64,000 nucleotides of DNA from Gleimia europaea ACS-120-V-Col10b (GTDB taxonomy: Bacteria > Actinomycetota > Actinomycetes > Actinomycetales > Actinomycetaceae). Where the stretch lies: the NCBI RefSeq assembly GCF_000411155.1, contig NZ_KE150266.1, positions 372,001 through 436,000 on the forward strand, written 5' to 3'. Below, in pieces: positions 45,155 through 55,023 of this stretch. Position numbers and translations under genes: made by a program. Below the pieces are notes generated by a model that saw nothing but the letters and a program-made list of their open reading frames with translations, ran no database searches and had not been told where the DNA came from. Position 1 is the stretch's first letter. Each line of letters begins with the position of its first letter.

Positions 45155-46582
45155 TTAGTAGTGACTCACCACCACATTGCCGATCTCACCCCAGTCATAC
45201 AGCCACTTGGCTTCGCTAACCGGCATGTTCACGCAACCGTGGGAGCCGCCCGGACCACTCCAACCGAAGCTGGAACGCCACGGCGCTCCGTGAAAGGCGT
45301 AGCTACCAACGAAGTACGTAACCCACGGAACATCCGGCGTTTCGTACCTACTTCCGTCTAGGTTTTGACCGCGCATGGTTTGCGACTCGTACTTCAAGTA
45401 AATGCGGAACTTACCAGTTACGGTCTCAAGCCCGGGAGCGCCCGGAACCATAGGTACCGGCCCGCGCACAACCGTAGCTCCCTCAAATGCAGTCACCGTG
45501 GAATTCGATAGGTTAATGTCCACCCATTTCTCTCCCGGAGCGGCCTGGTAAGCCAAGCTCTCTGCCCCCGGAGCGATAACGCGCGTGGAGAACTTCTGCG
45601 GGGTCTCATCGTAGGTAAGCAGGCCCTCGTAAGGCTTTCCGGCCTTCAAGGATTCAACCAGCGCATCGGCGATCGCCTCCATGTTGTTCACCGTGTATCC
45701 CGGCGATCCCTCATCTGCGGTAGACACAACGTCACCGCGGGTATTCACGTTATGAACGCCTTCAACTGGCTCATCGTTTGTGGAAGCAGCGGTATTAACC
45801 AACCATTCACGTGCCGCTGGATCATTGAACGTCGGATCTTGCATCTGCTGGTCATCAGCCTCGATCGTCACCCAACCGGCACGCTCATTCATCTCGGGCA
45901 CAATATCGCGATTACCCGTCGAGATGACAACCGGGATGTTAATCATCTCGTTAGCCTTATCGGCCACCTGTTGCGCGCGCTCCGTCGTGATCTTTGGCGC
46001 CTCGACGCTGGACTCAAAGGAGCCCGGCTCCGAGTTCAGTGACTTTGCAGTAGCTAGGACGTAGTTGGAAATCGCTTGGGTGTCAATGCCGTGCCCTTCA
46101 ACGGCTGGTACCACAACGAACTCCTCAGCCTCCTCATCGAATTTCACTGCGGCGTTCTTCACCTGATCACCGAGTTCAGCGATCAGAGAGTCGGTGAACT
46201 CCACGAGCTTGTCCTGGTTCACCTCAACGCTCAGAGGAATATCAGTAGCGGAAAACAGTCCCTGGATACGCGACCACACGGTAGCGGACTGGGCCAGCGC
46301 GGCCGAGGCGGTTGCATCCTCATCAACTGTGACGCCGAGCTGGGCGAGACTAAGCTCGTGATCCTTGCCGTCAACCGTGATGCTCGTTTTGAACTCTTCG
46401 AAACGTTTCTGCACGTCCTCGCTAATCTCTTTAGTAGTCATGCCCGAGACGGATTTGCCAGCCACCTGCGTGCCTGGTACCGCCCGATCGTCGTAGTAGG
46501 AAGCGTATGCTACCGACGATCCTCCTAGAATCACGACAACGGCCGCAACTGCGGCAAGAATCCACTTCAACGTGCGAGACAT
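45155..46582 (-). CDS. L,D-transpeptidase (YkuD) with peptidoglycan-binding domains
   Basis: A 475-residue cell-wall cross-linking enzyme. One N-terminal membrane segment (WILAAVAAVVVILGGSSVAYA) anchors it; two PG_binding_4-like regions follow (about 40-260). The YkuD catalytic domain lies at about 350-475 and ends with YAFHGAPW and GGSHGCVNMP, with the catalytic Cys. It forms 3-3 cross-links (family knowledge). The ATG at 46582 has GAGG upstream. It is a single-gene unit between a terminator and the divergent DUF3097 gene. Confidence 0.92.
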   Translation of the reverse strand: MSRTLKWILAAVAAVVVILGGSSVAYASYYDDRAVPGTQVAGKSVSGMTTKEISEDVQKRFEEFKTSITVDGKDHELSLAQLGVTVDEDATASAALAQSATVWSRIQGLFSATDIPLSVEVNQDKLVEFTDSLIAELGDQVKNAAVKFDEEAEEFVVVPAVEGHGIDTQAISNYVLATAKSLNSEPGSFESSVEAPKITTERAQQVADKANEMINIPVVISTGNRDIVPEMNERAGWVTIEADDQQMQDPTFNDPAAREWLVNTAASTNDEPVEGVHNVNTRGDVVSTADEGSPGYTVNNMEAIADALVESLKAGKPYEGLLTYDETPQKFSTRVIAPGAESLAYQAAPGEKWVDINLSNSTVTAFEGATVVRGPVPMVPGAPGLETVTGKFRIYLKYESQTMRGQNLDGSRYETPDVPWVTYFVGSYAFHGAPWRSSFGWSGPGGSHGCVNMPVSEAKWLYDWGEIGNVVVSHY

Positions 46583-46765
46583 AAACGAAACCTCACGAAG
46601 CCTCACTCAAATTTCCACAAACATTCTTTATTGTCTGTTGTAAATGGGTTTCTCTCAAACGTAAAACTCCGGTTTCAGGTTGGTGTTCATCACCTTTTTG
46701 GGATTGGCCCGCGCCGCGCGTGCACCTTCCATGCATTATTGCCAGATTTCGCTTAGTCTTCCGAT

Positions 46766-47638
46766 GTGATTGACCGCTATGGATCTGATGTTTTAGCTTC
46801 CGACCCGCACCGCGACGGGCCGTTTGCCACCCGACCGCGACAAGTGCCGATACCCGCCGAGTATGGCCTGGTTGTTGAAGACCCTGTTTCCGGGTTTGTT
46901 GGCGCTGTTATTCGCGTAGAAAAGTCCGGTGGCATGCATATTGTAGAGCTCGAAGATAGGCGCGGGCGACGCCGTTCCTACCCCCTTGGTGGCGGTTTCT
47001 GGGTGGATGGCAAGCCCGTTGAACTGGTGGTACCCGTTCCCAAAGCGGCTGCGGAAACTAAGCTCACAGCCTCGGGTTCGAAAGCCGTGAAGTTGAAGAG
47101 GGCGCGCGTGGCTGTGCCATCACGCATTTTTGTAGAGGGCACGCACGACGCTGAGCTGGTGGAAAAAGTGTGGGGCGACGACCTGCGCGTAGAGGGCGTG
47201 GCCGTAGAGTACCTGGAGGGCGTGGACAACTTGGAGGACGTGCTGGAGGTTTTTGGACCCTGCGCTACCTCGCGGGCAGGCGTGTTGGTTGATCACCTGG
47301 TGGATGGGTCTAAAGAGTCACGCATTGCCAGTGCCGTGATGCAGCGCTGGCCGGGTGACGTACTAGTGGTGGGGCACCCGTTTGTGGACATCTGGCAAGC
47401 GGTGAAGCCCGCACGCGTGGGGCTGAAAACGTGGCCCGACATTCCGCGTGGCACCGACATTAAAGTTGGCACTCTACGCGCCTTAGGCTTACCGTGCGAG
47501 ACCCGCGAAGACATTGGGCTGGGCTGGCAAGCAATTTTGGCGCGCGTGCGAGACTATCGCGATCTTGAACCCGCACTGCTCGGCCGCGTTGAAGAACTGA
47601 TCGACTTCGTTACGGTTGGCGGCGCCGAACAGGTCTGA
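46766..47638 (+). CDS. DUF3097 family protein
   Basis: A 290-residue actinobacterial protein of unknown role. VEDPVSGFVGAVIRVEK near residue 32 and RIFVEGTHDAELVEKVWGDD near 115 (TOPRIM-like) are the family features, with GVLVDHLVDGSKE after them. The start is a GTG at 46766. It commonly neighbours hemW and lepA in actinobacteria, as here. It converges with hemW, with 15 bases between stops. Confidence 0.88.
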   Translation: MIDRYGSDVLASDPHRDGPFATRPRQVPIPAEYGLVVEDPVSGFVGAVIRVEKSGGMHIVELEDRRGRRRSYPLGGGFWVDGKPVELVVPVPKAAAETKLTASGSKAVKLKRARVAVPSRIFVEGTHDAELVEKVWGDDLRVEGVAVEYLEGVDNLEDVLEVFGPCATSRAGVLVDHLVDGSKESRIASAVMQRWPGDVLVVGHPFVDIWQAVKPARVGLKTWPDIPRGTDIKVGTLRALGLPCETREDIGLGWQAILARVRDYRDLEPALLGRVEELIDFVTVGGAEQV

Positions 47639-47653
47639 GGCAGTCCAGCAAGC

Positions 47654-48979
47654 CTAAACCGTGAGTTCGCGCGTCACGTAGTCCGCCAAGAGGCGTCCCT
47701 TCAACGTAAGTCTAACGACGCCCACAGCCACCGCCCCCTGTTCAATCAATCCTTCATTTACGAGGCCGGGCACCCGTCCTCTAACCTGCGGGGCAAGCTG
47801 AGAAGTGGCAATCCCATCGGCAGTACGGATGCGTAGCATGACGGACTCGAGGGCGCGATCTGCCTCCTGCAAAATTTCACCGGCCTGAGCGGGTGATACC
47901 AGCTGTGACAAGGTACTGATTCGGGTGCTGACATGCTCATCCATTTTTGCGCTTTCGGGGCACTGACTCAGATTCGCGGTGCCGCCCGCGAGCGCATCGG
48001 CCCAGGCGCGCGGGTGTTTGCGGTTCCACCAGCGAACGTCACCCACGTGCGAGTGCGCTCCCGGTCCTATCCCCCACCAATCCCAGTCAAACCAGTAGGC
48101 CAGATTGTGGCGCGAAGCGTGTCGCAATTTTGTGGTGCCCGCAGTTTCTCCGGGCTCAATTTTGGCCCAGTTGGAGATCTCATACCACGCGTATCCGGCC
48201 TGCGCTAAGAGCGTGTCTGCAAGCTCGTATTTCTCCGCCTCGTCATCCGGGTTGGGCATCTCAAGTTCGCCGCGCCTAACTTGCGTCCACATTTTCGTGC
48301 CTTCTTCGATGACGAGGGCGTAGCTGGAAATATGATCAGGCTGCAGTTCGATCGCCGCCTCCAGCGATGCCTGCCAATCGGCGAGTGACTCGCCGGGCGT
48401 ACCGTAGATGAGGTCAACGGAGGCGTCCAGACCAACCTCGCGCGCCCATTTCACTACGCGCGGCACCTGTTGCGGGGTGTGGGTGCGGTCCAGGGTTTGC
48501 AACACGTGCGGTACCGCTGACTGCATGCCAAAAGAAACGCGGGTGACGCCAGCCTTAGCAAGATGTTCAAGGCCAGCCTGGTCGATTGTGTCCGGGTTTG
48601 CCTCTACGGTGACTTCCGCGTCAGTGTCGAGGGCGAAGCTACCTTTCACGCTCTGCAGGATCTGGCAGATTTGGCCGGCTTGTAACAGGGTTGGGGTACC
48701 CCCACCAAAGAAGATGGATTTCACCGGGTTGTGCTCGAAGGGACGTAACCGGTTTGCGGCCAGCTTTACTTCCTTTTCTACCGAGTGGTGGTAGCTGGCC
48801 GTGTCTGCGCCTTGTCCAAACCCAACGGTGTAGGTGTTGAAATCGCAATAGCCGCAGCGAACTGTGCAAAACGGCACGTGGATATACAGCGCCAGGTTTT
48901 TGCTCGGCGTTCCTACCAGCTGCGGGTCAAGGTAGCCGTCATTTGGCCACGCGATACCGTCGGGAAGCTGGGGACTCAA
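47654..48979 (-). CDS. hemW: Radical SAM heme chaperone HemW
   Basis: A 441-residue protein once called an oxygen-independent coproporphyrinogen oxidase. The iron-sulfur motif is HVPFCTVRCGYCDFNTY near residues 34-50. The HNxxYW motif typical of HemW rather than HemN appears as RHNLAYW near 288. It begins with a TTG whose TTGA overlaps the trmB stop. Confidence 0.92.
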   Translation of the reverse strand: MSPQLPDGIAWPNDGYLDPQLVGTPSKNLALYIHVPFCTVRCGYCDFNTYTVGFGQGADTASYHHSVEKEVKLAANRLRPFEHNPVKSIFFGGGTPTLLQAGQICQILQSVKGSFALDTDAEVTVEANPDTIDQAGLEHLAKAGVTRVSFGMQSAVPHVLQTLDRTHTPQQVPRVVKWAREVGLDASVDLIYGTPGESLADWQASLEAAIELQPDHISSYALVIEEGTKMWTQVRRGELEMPNPDDEAEKYELADTLLAQAGYAWYEISNWAKIEPGETAGTTKLRHASRHNLAYWFDWDWWGIGPGAHSHVGDVRWWNRKHPRAWADALAGGTANLSQCPESAKMDEHVSTRISTLSQLVSPAQAGEILQEADRALESVMLRIRTADGIATSQLAPQVRGRVPGLVNEGLIEQGAVAVGVVRLTLKGRLLADYVTRELTV

Positions 48980-49767
48980 TTGGCTCCCTCGCGTGCGTTG
49001 TCTTCCTCGCGTGGCAAGCGCCTGACCACAAGGTCGTGTGCGCCGCGCCCCTCCAGCTGTCCGCGTTGCTCAAACCGCGTCAGAACGCGCCCTTCAAACC
49101 GGGGAGCAAAACCGCCTCTTTCCGGTTGTGGATCTGCCGGGTCGGGACGCTGCCCCAAATGGAGGTTTTCGAAGTATTCGCAGGCTTCTACTACATCGCG
49201 CATCTGCCAAGCGTAGTCGTCCCAGTCGGTAGCTAGGCGCCAGACTCCGCCATCTTGAAGTAGGTTCGCAATAGTCAGCGCAAAAGCATCATTAACTAGG
49301 CGGCGTTTGCGGTGGCGCGCCTTCCTCCACGGGTCAGGGAAGAACGTCCACACCTCGGCAGCCACGGCCGGCTCCATCATAATGGGCAGAGCCTGCGCGG
49401 CATCAACCTCAATAAAACGAATGTTATCTACGCCTTCCGAAACGGCTCGCGAAATCCCTTTCGCAATTCCCTGTGCCCACACTTCTACCCCCAACAGGTT
49501 TACCTCGGGGTGCTCCTTGCCGTAGGCAACAATCTGCTCGCCGTTACCCGTGCCGATCTCGACGATTAAAGGCGCTTGCCGGCCAAACTCGGCCGCCGCA
49601 TCAAAACGGTAGGACTCGTCAATGGTTGTGTATCCGCCGTCACGCGGCACCTCGATCACATACTTATCCGCATGCTTTTCCAGGGTGCGCTGGGTGGATG
49701 CGTGGAGCGCGCGGCCACGGCGCGCAAACGACTTGGTGCGCGCCATGTACGGCGTATTTTCCGCCAT
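48976..49767 (-). CDS. trmB: tRNA (guanosine(46)-N7)-methyltransferase
   Basis: A 263-residue SAM-dependent enzyme modifying G46. The SAM loop is VEIGTGNGEQIVAYG near residues 69-83; FFPDPWRKARHRKRRLV near 142 is the family signature. TAGGAG with 5-base spacing supports the ATG at 49767, 8 bases past the lepA stop. It is an operon member of lepA-trmB-hemW. Confidence 0.93.
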   Translation of the reverse strand: MAENTPYMARTKSFARRGRALHASTQRTLEKHADKYVIEVPRDGGYTTIDESYRFDAAAEFGRQAPLIVEIGTGNGEQIVAYGKEHPEVNLLGVEVWAQGIAKGISRAVSEGVDNIRFIEVDAAQALPIMMEPAVAAEVWTFFPDPWRKARHRKRRLVNDAFALTIANLLQDGGVWRLATDWDDYAWQMRDVVEACEYFENLHLGQRPDPADPQPERGGFAPRFEGRVLTRFEQRGQLEGRGAHDLVVRRLPREEDNAREGAN

Positions 49768-49775
49768 CGATTCTC

Positions 49776-51620
49776 CTACGGCGCCTCGGAAGTGAGAGCA
49801 GAAATGAACGCTTCTTGCGGAACGTCCACGCGCCCAATCGACTTCATGCGCTTCTTGCCTTCCTTCTGCTTTTCAAGCAGTTTTCGCTTGCGCGAAATAT
49901 CGCCGCCGTAACACTTGGCAAGCATGTCCTTACGCAGTGCCTTAATGGTTTCGCGGGCAATGACGCGCGAACCGATCGCCGCCTGAACCGGCACCTCGAA
50001 CTGTTGCCTTGGAATCAGTTCCTTGAGCTTCTTAGTCAGCTGGACGCCGTAAGCGTACGCCGCGTCACGGTGCACGATCGCAGAGAACGCATCAACTTGC
50101 TCACCGTTTAGCAAAATATCCACGCGCACCAGGTCCGAAGCTTGTTGGCCTGCCGCCTCGTAATCGAGGGAGGCATAACCACGTGTACGTGACTTTAGCG
50201 AATCGAAAAAGTCAAACACGATCTCGGCTAGAGGGAGCTTGTAGTGGAGCTCAACGCGATCCTGCGACAGGTAGTCCATGCCGCCCATCTGGCCGCGACG
50301 CTCCTGACACAACTCCATCACGGGCCCCACGTAGTCCGAGGGGGTAAGGATGGTTGCCTGCACCACGGGCTCACGCGTCTCCTGTACCTTACCGTCGGGG
50401 TATTCAGACGGGTTGGTCACTTCAATCACGGTGCCATCTTCAGCGATCACCTCGTAGATTACGTTCGGTGCTGTAGCGATAAGATCCAGGTTGAACTCGC
50501 GCTCAAGCCGCTCTCGCACAATCTCCAAGTGGAGTAAGCCGAGGAAGCCGCACCGGAATCCAAACCCGAGGGCCGCCGATGATTCCGGCTCAAACGTGAG
50601 GGCAGCGTCATTTAGTTGCAGCTTTTCAAGTGCCTCGCGCAAGTTAGTGAAGTCAGAGCCGTCAATCGGGTAGATACCCGAATACACCATCGGCTTGGCC
50701 TCCTCATAACCCTCCAAGGCCTCAGTAGCACCGCGAATAGCAGTTGTAACCGTGTCACCAACCTTTGACTGGCGCACGTCCTTCACGCCGGTGATGATGT
50801 AGCCCACCTCGCCCGCGCCAAGCCCCTCAGTAGGGATCGGTTCGGGCGAAATCACACCAATTTCGAGGACCTCATGGTTTGTGCCCGTGGACATCATCGA
50901 GACCTTCTCGCGCGGCGACAACCGCCCGTCCACCATTCGCACGTACGTGACCACGCCGCGGTACGTGTCATATACCGAGTCGAAAATCATGGCGCGAGCA
51001 GGCGCATCTTCAACGCCGGAGGGCGCTGGAACCTGCTCAACAATCGCATCCATTAGCTCAGCTACGCCCTCGCCCGTCTTTCCGGACACGCGAAAGATTT
51101 CGCTCTCATCCACGCCCAGGAGGCCGGCGATTTCAGCCGCGTATTTATCCGGCTGGGCGGATGGCAAGTCGATCTTATTCAGCACGGGAATAATTGTGAG
51201 GTCATGACCCATCGCCATGTATAGATTCGCCAGGGTTTGCGCCTCAATGCCCTGCGCGGAGTCAACGAGGAGCACCGCTCCCTCGCACGCCGCTAGAGAC
51301 CGAGAAACTTCGTAAGAAAAATCCACGTGTCCGGGAGTGTCAATCATGTTGAGCGCATACGGCTGTCCATCAACCTGCCACGGGATTCGCACGGCCTGCG
51401 ACTTAATGGTGATACCGCGCTCACGCTCAATATCCATACGGTCGAGATACTGATCGCGCATGACACGTTGTTCCACAATCCCACTGTTTTGCAACATGCG
51501 ATCGGCGAGCGTGGACTTACCGTGGTCGATGTGCGCAATGATACAGAAATTGCGGATTCGAGACGGATCGGTATGAGCCGGCTGAATCATTTTGTTTTGG
51601 GCTTGTAGGATCTGGGCCAC
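49776..51620 (-). CDS. lepA: Elongation factor 4
   Basis: A 614-residue ribosome back-translocation GTPase. G1 [14 protein letters not shown] (about 31-44), switch [11 protein letters not shown]3 DTPGHVDF and G4 NKID are followed by the LepA-specific C-terminal domain ending [16 protein letters not shown]. The start is a GTG at 51620, shortly after AAGGTTAGG. Confidence 0.95.
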   Translation of the reverse strand: MAQILQAQNKMIQPAHTDPSRIRNFCIIAHIDHGKSTLADRMLQNSGIVEQRVMRDQYLDRMDIERERGITIKSQAVRIPWQVDGQPYALNMIDTPGHVDFSYEVSRSLAACEGAVLLVDSAQGIEAQTLANLYMAMGHDLTIIPVLNKIDLPSAQPDKYAAEIAGLLGVDESEIFRVSGKTGEGVAELMDAIVEQVPAPSGVEDAPARAMIFDSVYDTYRGVVTYVRMVDGRLSPREKVSMMSTGTNHEVLEIGVISPEPIPTEGLGAGEVGYIITGVKDVRQSKVGDTVTTAIRGATEALEGYEEAKPMVYSGIYPIDGSDFTNLREALEKLQLNDAALTFEPESSAALGFGFRCGFLGLLHLEIVRERLEREFNLDLIATAPNVIYEVIAEDGTVIEVTNPSEYPDGKVQETREPVVQATILTPSDYVGPVMELCQERRGQMGGMDYLSQDRVELHYKLPLAEIVFDFFDSLKSRTRGYASLDYEAAGQQASDLVRVDILLNGEQVDAFSAIVHRDAAYAYGVQLTKKLKELIPRQQFEVPVQAAIGSRVIARETIKALRKDMLAKCYGGDISRKRKLLEKQKEGKKRMKSIGRVDVPQEAFISALTSEAP

Positions 51621-51730
51621 TCGGACCTAACCTTTCTGAACTACAGTTATTCCCAATTGTCGCACTATTGGGAGCGCCAACCGAATTATCGGGCGAACAT
51701 CACTAAACTAGCGACATTGTGCCTAGCGAA

Positions 51731-52564
51731 CTAGTTATTGCCCGGACTTCGCATCGGACTGTTTTCACGAAATCGTTTTGCGGCATTCAAAATCTCGATT
51801 TGCCGCTCGTTGTACGCGCTTGTGGGCTCCATGGGAATGGGGGCATGCAGATCCATGAGGCCATTTGGGCCCGGCTGCGCCAAGATCAGCCAGTTCGCGT
51901 AGTTCAAGATCTTCGCTGAAGAGGTGAAGTGCTCTTCCTGCCAAATGGGAAGCTTGGCTTCCTCCTCATGCGCGTGATGTTCTGGGACTTTCACGCCCAC
52001 GCGACGCGCCCGCACAGCTATCGCTGACGGCATTAGTTTGGTTCCAATCCACGCGAGGACGAGTATGGCCGCGACAACTCCTGCGATAAGGCGGATCGTG
52101 GATGCTACGGGCCCAGTCAGGCCGCCAGTTGAAAAGAACGCGAGAAATCCCACCATGAATGCAACTATCAACAACCACTGGCCGTGTGTTTCGAATGACC
52201 AGTTCAGGTTCACCATGCGTTGCAAGGTTGGATCAACCGGGGCTTCTTCCTCTTCGTCTTGCGCAAATGCTTCTTCCACTATCTGCAAGGCCGCAGCCAT
52301 CGCAAATGCGCGGTCGCTCCACGTGTGAAACGCCACTCCACCTGCGGATTGCTGCCACTGCTCGAAATCGCGACGCTCGAACGGCGTCATTTGGGCAACG
52401 GCTCCCTCAAAATCGGTGCGGAACTGTGAACCCATGTGCAAAATTGTGGCCGTGTGCGGGTCGTTACGCAGGCCGATTGGGCGCGCCAGCGTGATGGCAG
52501 GCGTGTAAATCACTTTCATCGCCGAACGCACGGCCGACATTGAGATTAGATTCAGGTTCTCCAA
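51731..52564 (-). CDS. Uncharacterised two-helix membrane protein
   Basis: About 277 residues from a TTG at 52564 with GGAGG 4 bases upstream; an ATG at 52540 is an alternative. The acidic patch DEEEEAPVDP precedes two membrane helices (LLIVAFMVGFLAFFSTGGL and LIAGVVAAILVLAWIG, about residues 135-190), and a soluble C-terminus follows. The family was not recognised. It is placed between lepA and rpsT and divergent from another unknown membrane protein gene. Confidence 0.65.
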   Translation of the reverse strand: MENLNLISMSAVRSAMKVIYTPAITLARPIGLRNDPHTATILHMGSQFRTDFEGAVAQMTPFERRDFEQWQQSAGGVAFHTWSDRAFAMAAALQIVEEAFAQDEEEEAPVDPTLQRMVNLNWSFETHGQWLLIVAFMVGFLAFFSTGGLTGPVASTIRLIAGVVAAILVLAWIGTKLMPSAIAVRARRVGVKVPEHHAHEEEAKLPIWQEEHFTSSAKILNYANWLILAQPGPNGLMDLHAPIPMEPTSAYNERQIEILNAAKRFRENSPMRSPGNN

Positions 52565-52645
52565 GTGTCCTCCCAGACAAGAGGGCTTAAAATACAGGCA
52601 ACACAATCAATGTAAACCATTTGCGAAGCGGGAGTGCAAACCAAA

Positions 52646-53347
52646 ATGGCCGATCAAAATCGCCCCGAAGGTTGGATTCATAACTGGGAGCCAAACAAGG
52701 ATGATAGCGGCTCCCGCCCCCACATTTACGAAGCGCAGCGAAGTCCGGACGGTAGTTTTCACATTAGTGAGGGCGAGGATGAGGTGGCTCACACCAAGCG
52801 GATGACACGAAACATTGCGACTGTTCCGGGCAGGATACTGGTTGACCTCGCGCTCCTTTCTGCGGGCATCACCACCCTGCTGGGCATCATTGGGATTTCC
52901 GCTTACGGTTCGTGGGGCTTTTGGATACCCACCATTTTGGGTATTGCCGGGCTGGCCGTGACCCTGTTTTTCGCGATGCGACGCCGGCAGTTGCAAGAGG
53001 CGTTCGCGAGATCTGGCCCCAGGCAGGTGTTTGAAGAAAGTTCCGCTTTGGCACGCCCCGGTTCCAAGCGTGATACTTACGCGGATCTGCAGGATATGGC
53101 AGAAAAGGAGGGCGCAAAGATTAAGCGCGCTCGAGAGGAGTTTTCTTCGCGTAGCGCCAGGTTCTTTCCGCGCATTGAGGCACTCCAGCGCGCCATGCAG
53201 CAAATGGTTGATCCCAGTTACGATGCGGTGTGGTTACAGATCGATATTCGCCCCACCCTCGCCGCGTTTTTGGCTACCGTCCTTGTGATCCCCATCGGCG
53301 GGTTCCTGATTGTGGTGACCGCAATGGCGCTGCTACTGGCCGGGTAA
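52646..53347 (+). CDS. Uncharacterised membrane protein
   Basis: About 233 residues from the ATG at 52646 (a GTG at 52634 is the alternative). A soluble N-terminus is followed by two helices (about residues 70-115), a charged helical stretch with KREE-type residues that could form a coiled coil, and a last hydrophobic helix LAAFLATVLVIPIGGFLIVV at the C-terminus. The family was not recognised. It is divergent from the preceding unknown gene, with 81 bases between them. Confidence 0.65.
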   Translation: MADQNRPEGWIHNWEPNKDDSGSRPHIYEAQRSPDGSFHISEGEDEVAHTKRMTRNIATVPGRILVDLALLSAGITTLLGIIGISAYGSWGFWIPTILGIAGLAVTLFFAMRRRQLQEAFARSGPRQVFEESSALARPGSKRDTYADLQDMAEKEGAKIKRAREEFSSRSARFFPRIEALQRAMQQMVDPSYDAVWLQIDIRPTLAAFLATVLVIPIGGFLIVVTAMALLLAG

Positions 53348-53596
53348 CGCTGGGACTCGCTGGCTGGGTGCTGAAAAAGATTTGCGTGCGCGGGCAGATA
53401 GGATCGTGTGCATCATCACCTTGACATGGTCAAACACGCCTAGTTTGAGTGGGAAACAGCTGGTAACATTGCTAGTTGGTTCGCCCTGGTCGGGGTAAAC
53501 CAACGCTGAGCTGTTCGCAGTCGAGTGTCCCCCACTTTTGTCCAAGGCTCAGCAACCCCTCACCGACCTTGTAATCGAAAAAGAGAGTGTAAAACT

Positions 53597-53860
53597 GTGG
53601 CAAATATTAAGTCCCAGATTAAGCGCAACAAGACCAACGAGAAGCGTCGTCTACGCAATAAGGCCGTTAAGTCGGAGCTGAAGACGTATGTACGTCGCAC
53701 TCGCGAAGCGATTGCTGCCGGTGACCGCGACAAGGCTAACGAGGCACTGCAGGCTGCGTGCCGCAAGCTCGACAAGGCAGTCAGTAAGGGTGTTATTCAC
53801 CGCAACCAGGCTGCTAATCGTAAGTCCAAGCTCGCTAAAGCTGTAGCGAAGATGGGCTAG
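53597..53860 (+). CDS. rpsT: 30S ribosomal protein S20
   Basis: An 87-residue, strongly basic protein: [20 protein letters not shown] at the start and [17 protein letters not shown] at the end. The GTG at 53597 gives the canonical N-terminus; an open stretch from 53525 is only the leader. The 250-base leader region before it holds the promoter, possibly TGGTAACAT near 53460. A terminator follows immediately. Confidence 0.95.
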   Translation: MANIKSQIKRNKTNEKRRLRNKAVKSELKTYVRRTREAIAAGDRDKANEALQAACRKLDKAVSKGVIHRNQAANRKSKLAKAVAKMG

Positions 53861-53875
53861 CGGATCGACCAAAAG

Positions 53876-53900
53876 ATGGAGGCTACGGCCTCCATTTTTT
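53876..53900 (+). terminator. Terminator after rpsT
   Basis: Perfect 8-base arms ATGGAGGC/GCCTCCAT around TACG, followed by TTTTT; it starts 15 bases past the rpsT stop. Confidence 0.9.
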
Positions 53901-53946
53901 ATGCCCAGAATCAAGGCATTCCCAGAAGCCGCTGGGTGGAAGAAGC

Positions 53947-54918
53947 CTACTTTCCCGCTACCGTTAAGACGAGTTTTTCGAGGGCATATTCAGGGTCATC
54001 CGACTCCCCTTTTACCGCCGCATCGGCGGTAGCCACAGCCATGACGGCGCGACGGAGGCGCGCCTCGTTCCAGCCGCGCGCCTCGCGGCGGACTCGGTCA
54101 ATCTGCCAGCTTTGCATCCCCAGCTTGGAAGCCGGTAGCGACGGGCGAATAGAAACTTTTGCGATCTGCCGGACTTTAAGTGCAATACCTCCAACCAAAG
54201 CGGGAGCGCTAGCACCTGTGGCCAAAGCATGACGCAGCAGCGTTAAGGCCTCGCCTGTCTGCCCCGCAACCGCGGCGTCAGCAACCGCGAAAGCAGTTGC
54301 CTCCACTCTGCCCGACTGGTACTGGTGCACGTGCTGACTGGTAATATTCCCTTCAACGTCACCGAGCAGTTGCGAAGTCATTGCAGCAAGCTCAGCCAGG
54401 TCTGATCCCAACGCGTCTACCAGGGCCTGTACGGCCTCGGCTTCAATACGACGTCCCGCCCGGCGGACTTCTTCACGAACAAAATCCATTTTGTCACCCG
54501 GGCGCTTCACCTCGTTAGCCACGAACGTTGCTACATTCAGTCTCTGCGCGGCGGTAAGTACCTTGCGTCCCGCATTGCCTCCGTTGTGCCGTAACACCAA
54601 AGTTACGTCCGGTTCGGGATGCTCCATGTACTTCGCAACATCGTCGAAGAGGGCGGGCGAACCGGCCTCTAACTCGGGGATATACACAAACCGGGCCTCG
54701 CCAAACAAACTTGGCGAAGTGTGAATAGCAAGCTCGCCAGATTCGTAAGAGCCTGATTCTAAGCGGATCATCTCTACCGCTGGGTCGGCCTTGCGCGCGA
54801 GATCACGAAGCTTCGACACCGCACGTTCTCCAAGAAGCGGCTCCTTGGACTGGATAAGTACCACGGGAGCCAGATCTGCCTCAAACCATTGTTTGGAAGC
54901 CTTCCGATTTTGCGCCAT
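53947..54918 (-). CDS. holA: DNA polymerase III delta subunit
   Basis: A 323-residue clamp-loader subunit. PVVLIQSKEPLLGERAVSKL at the N-terminus, FVYIPELEAG, and the helical C-terminal collar ending PEYALEKLVLTVAGK match HolA. The ATG at 54918 gives the usual N-terminus; an upstream start at 54954 is less likely. It normally follows comEC directly; here an aldo/keto reductase gene on the opposite strand intervenes. Confidence 0.9.
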   Translation of the reverse strand: MAQNRKASKQWFEADLAPVVLIQSKEPLLGERAVSKLRDLARKADPAVEMIRLESGSYESGELAIHTSPSLFGEARFVYIPELEAGSPALFDDVAKYMEHPEPDVTLVLRHNGGNAGRKVLTAAQRLNVATFVANEVKRPGDKMDFVREEVRRAGRRIEAEAVQALVDALGSDLAELAAMTSQLLGDVEGNITSQHVHQYQSGRVEATAFAVADAAVAGQTGEALTLLRHALATGASAPALVGGIALKVRQIAKVSIRPSLPASKLGMQSWQIDRVRREARGWNEARLRRAVMAVATADAAVKGESDDPEYALEKLVLTVAGK

Positions 54919-55023
54919 ATGTAAAGAGTGCCACAGGGTACGGACATTTTTCATCCGCCCGGCTCGCTCCGGTTTCTTCTTCGCTCCCGGCCCTCTAATC
55001 TAGAAATGAGGAAAGGGGTAACA

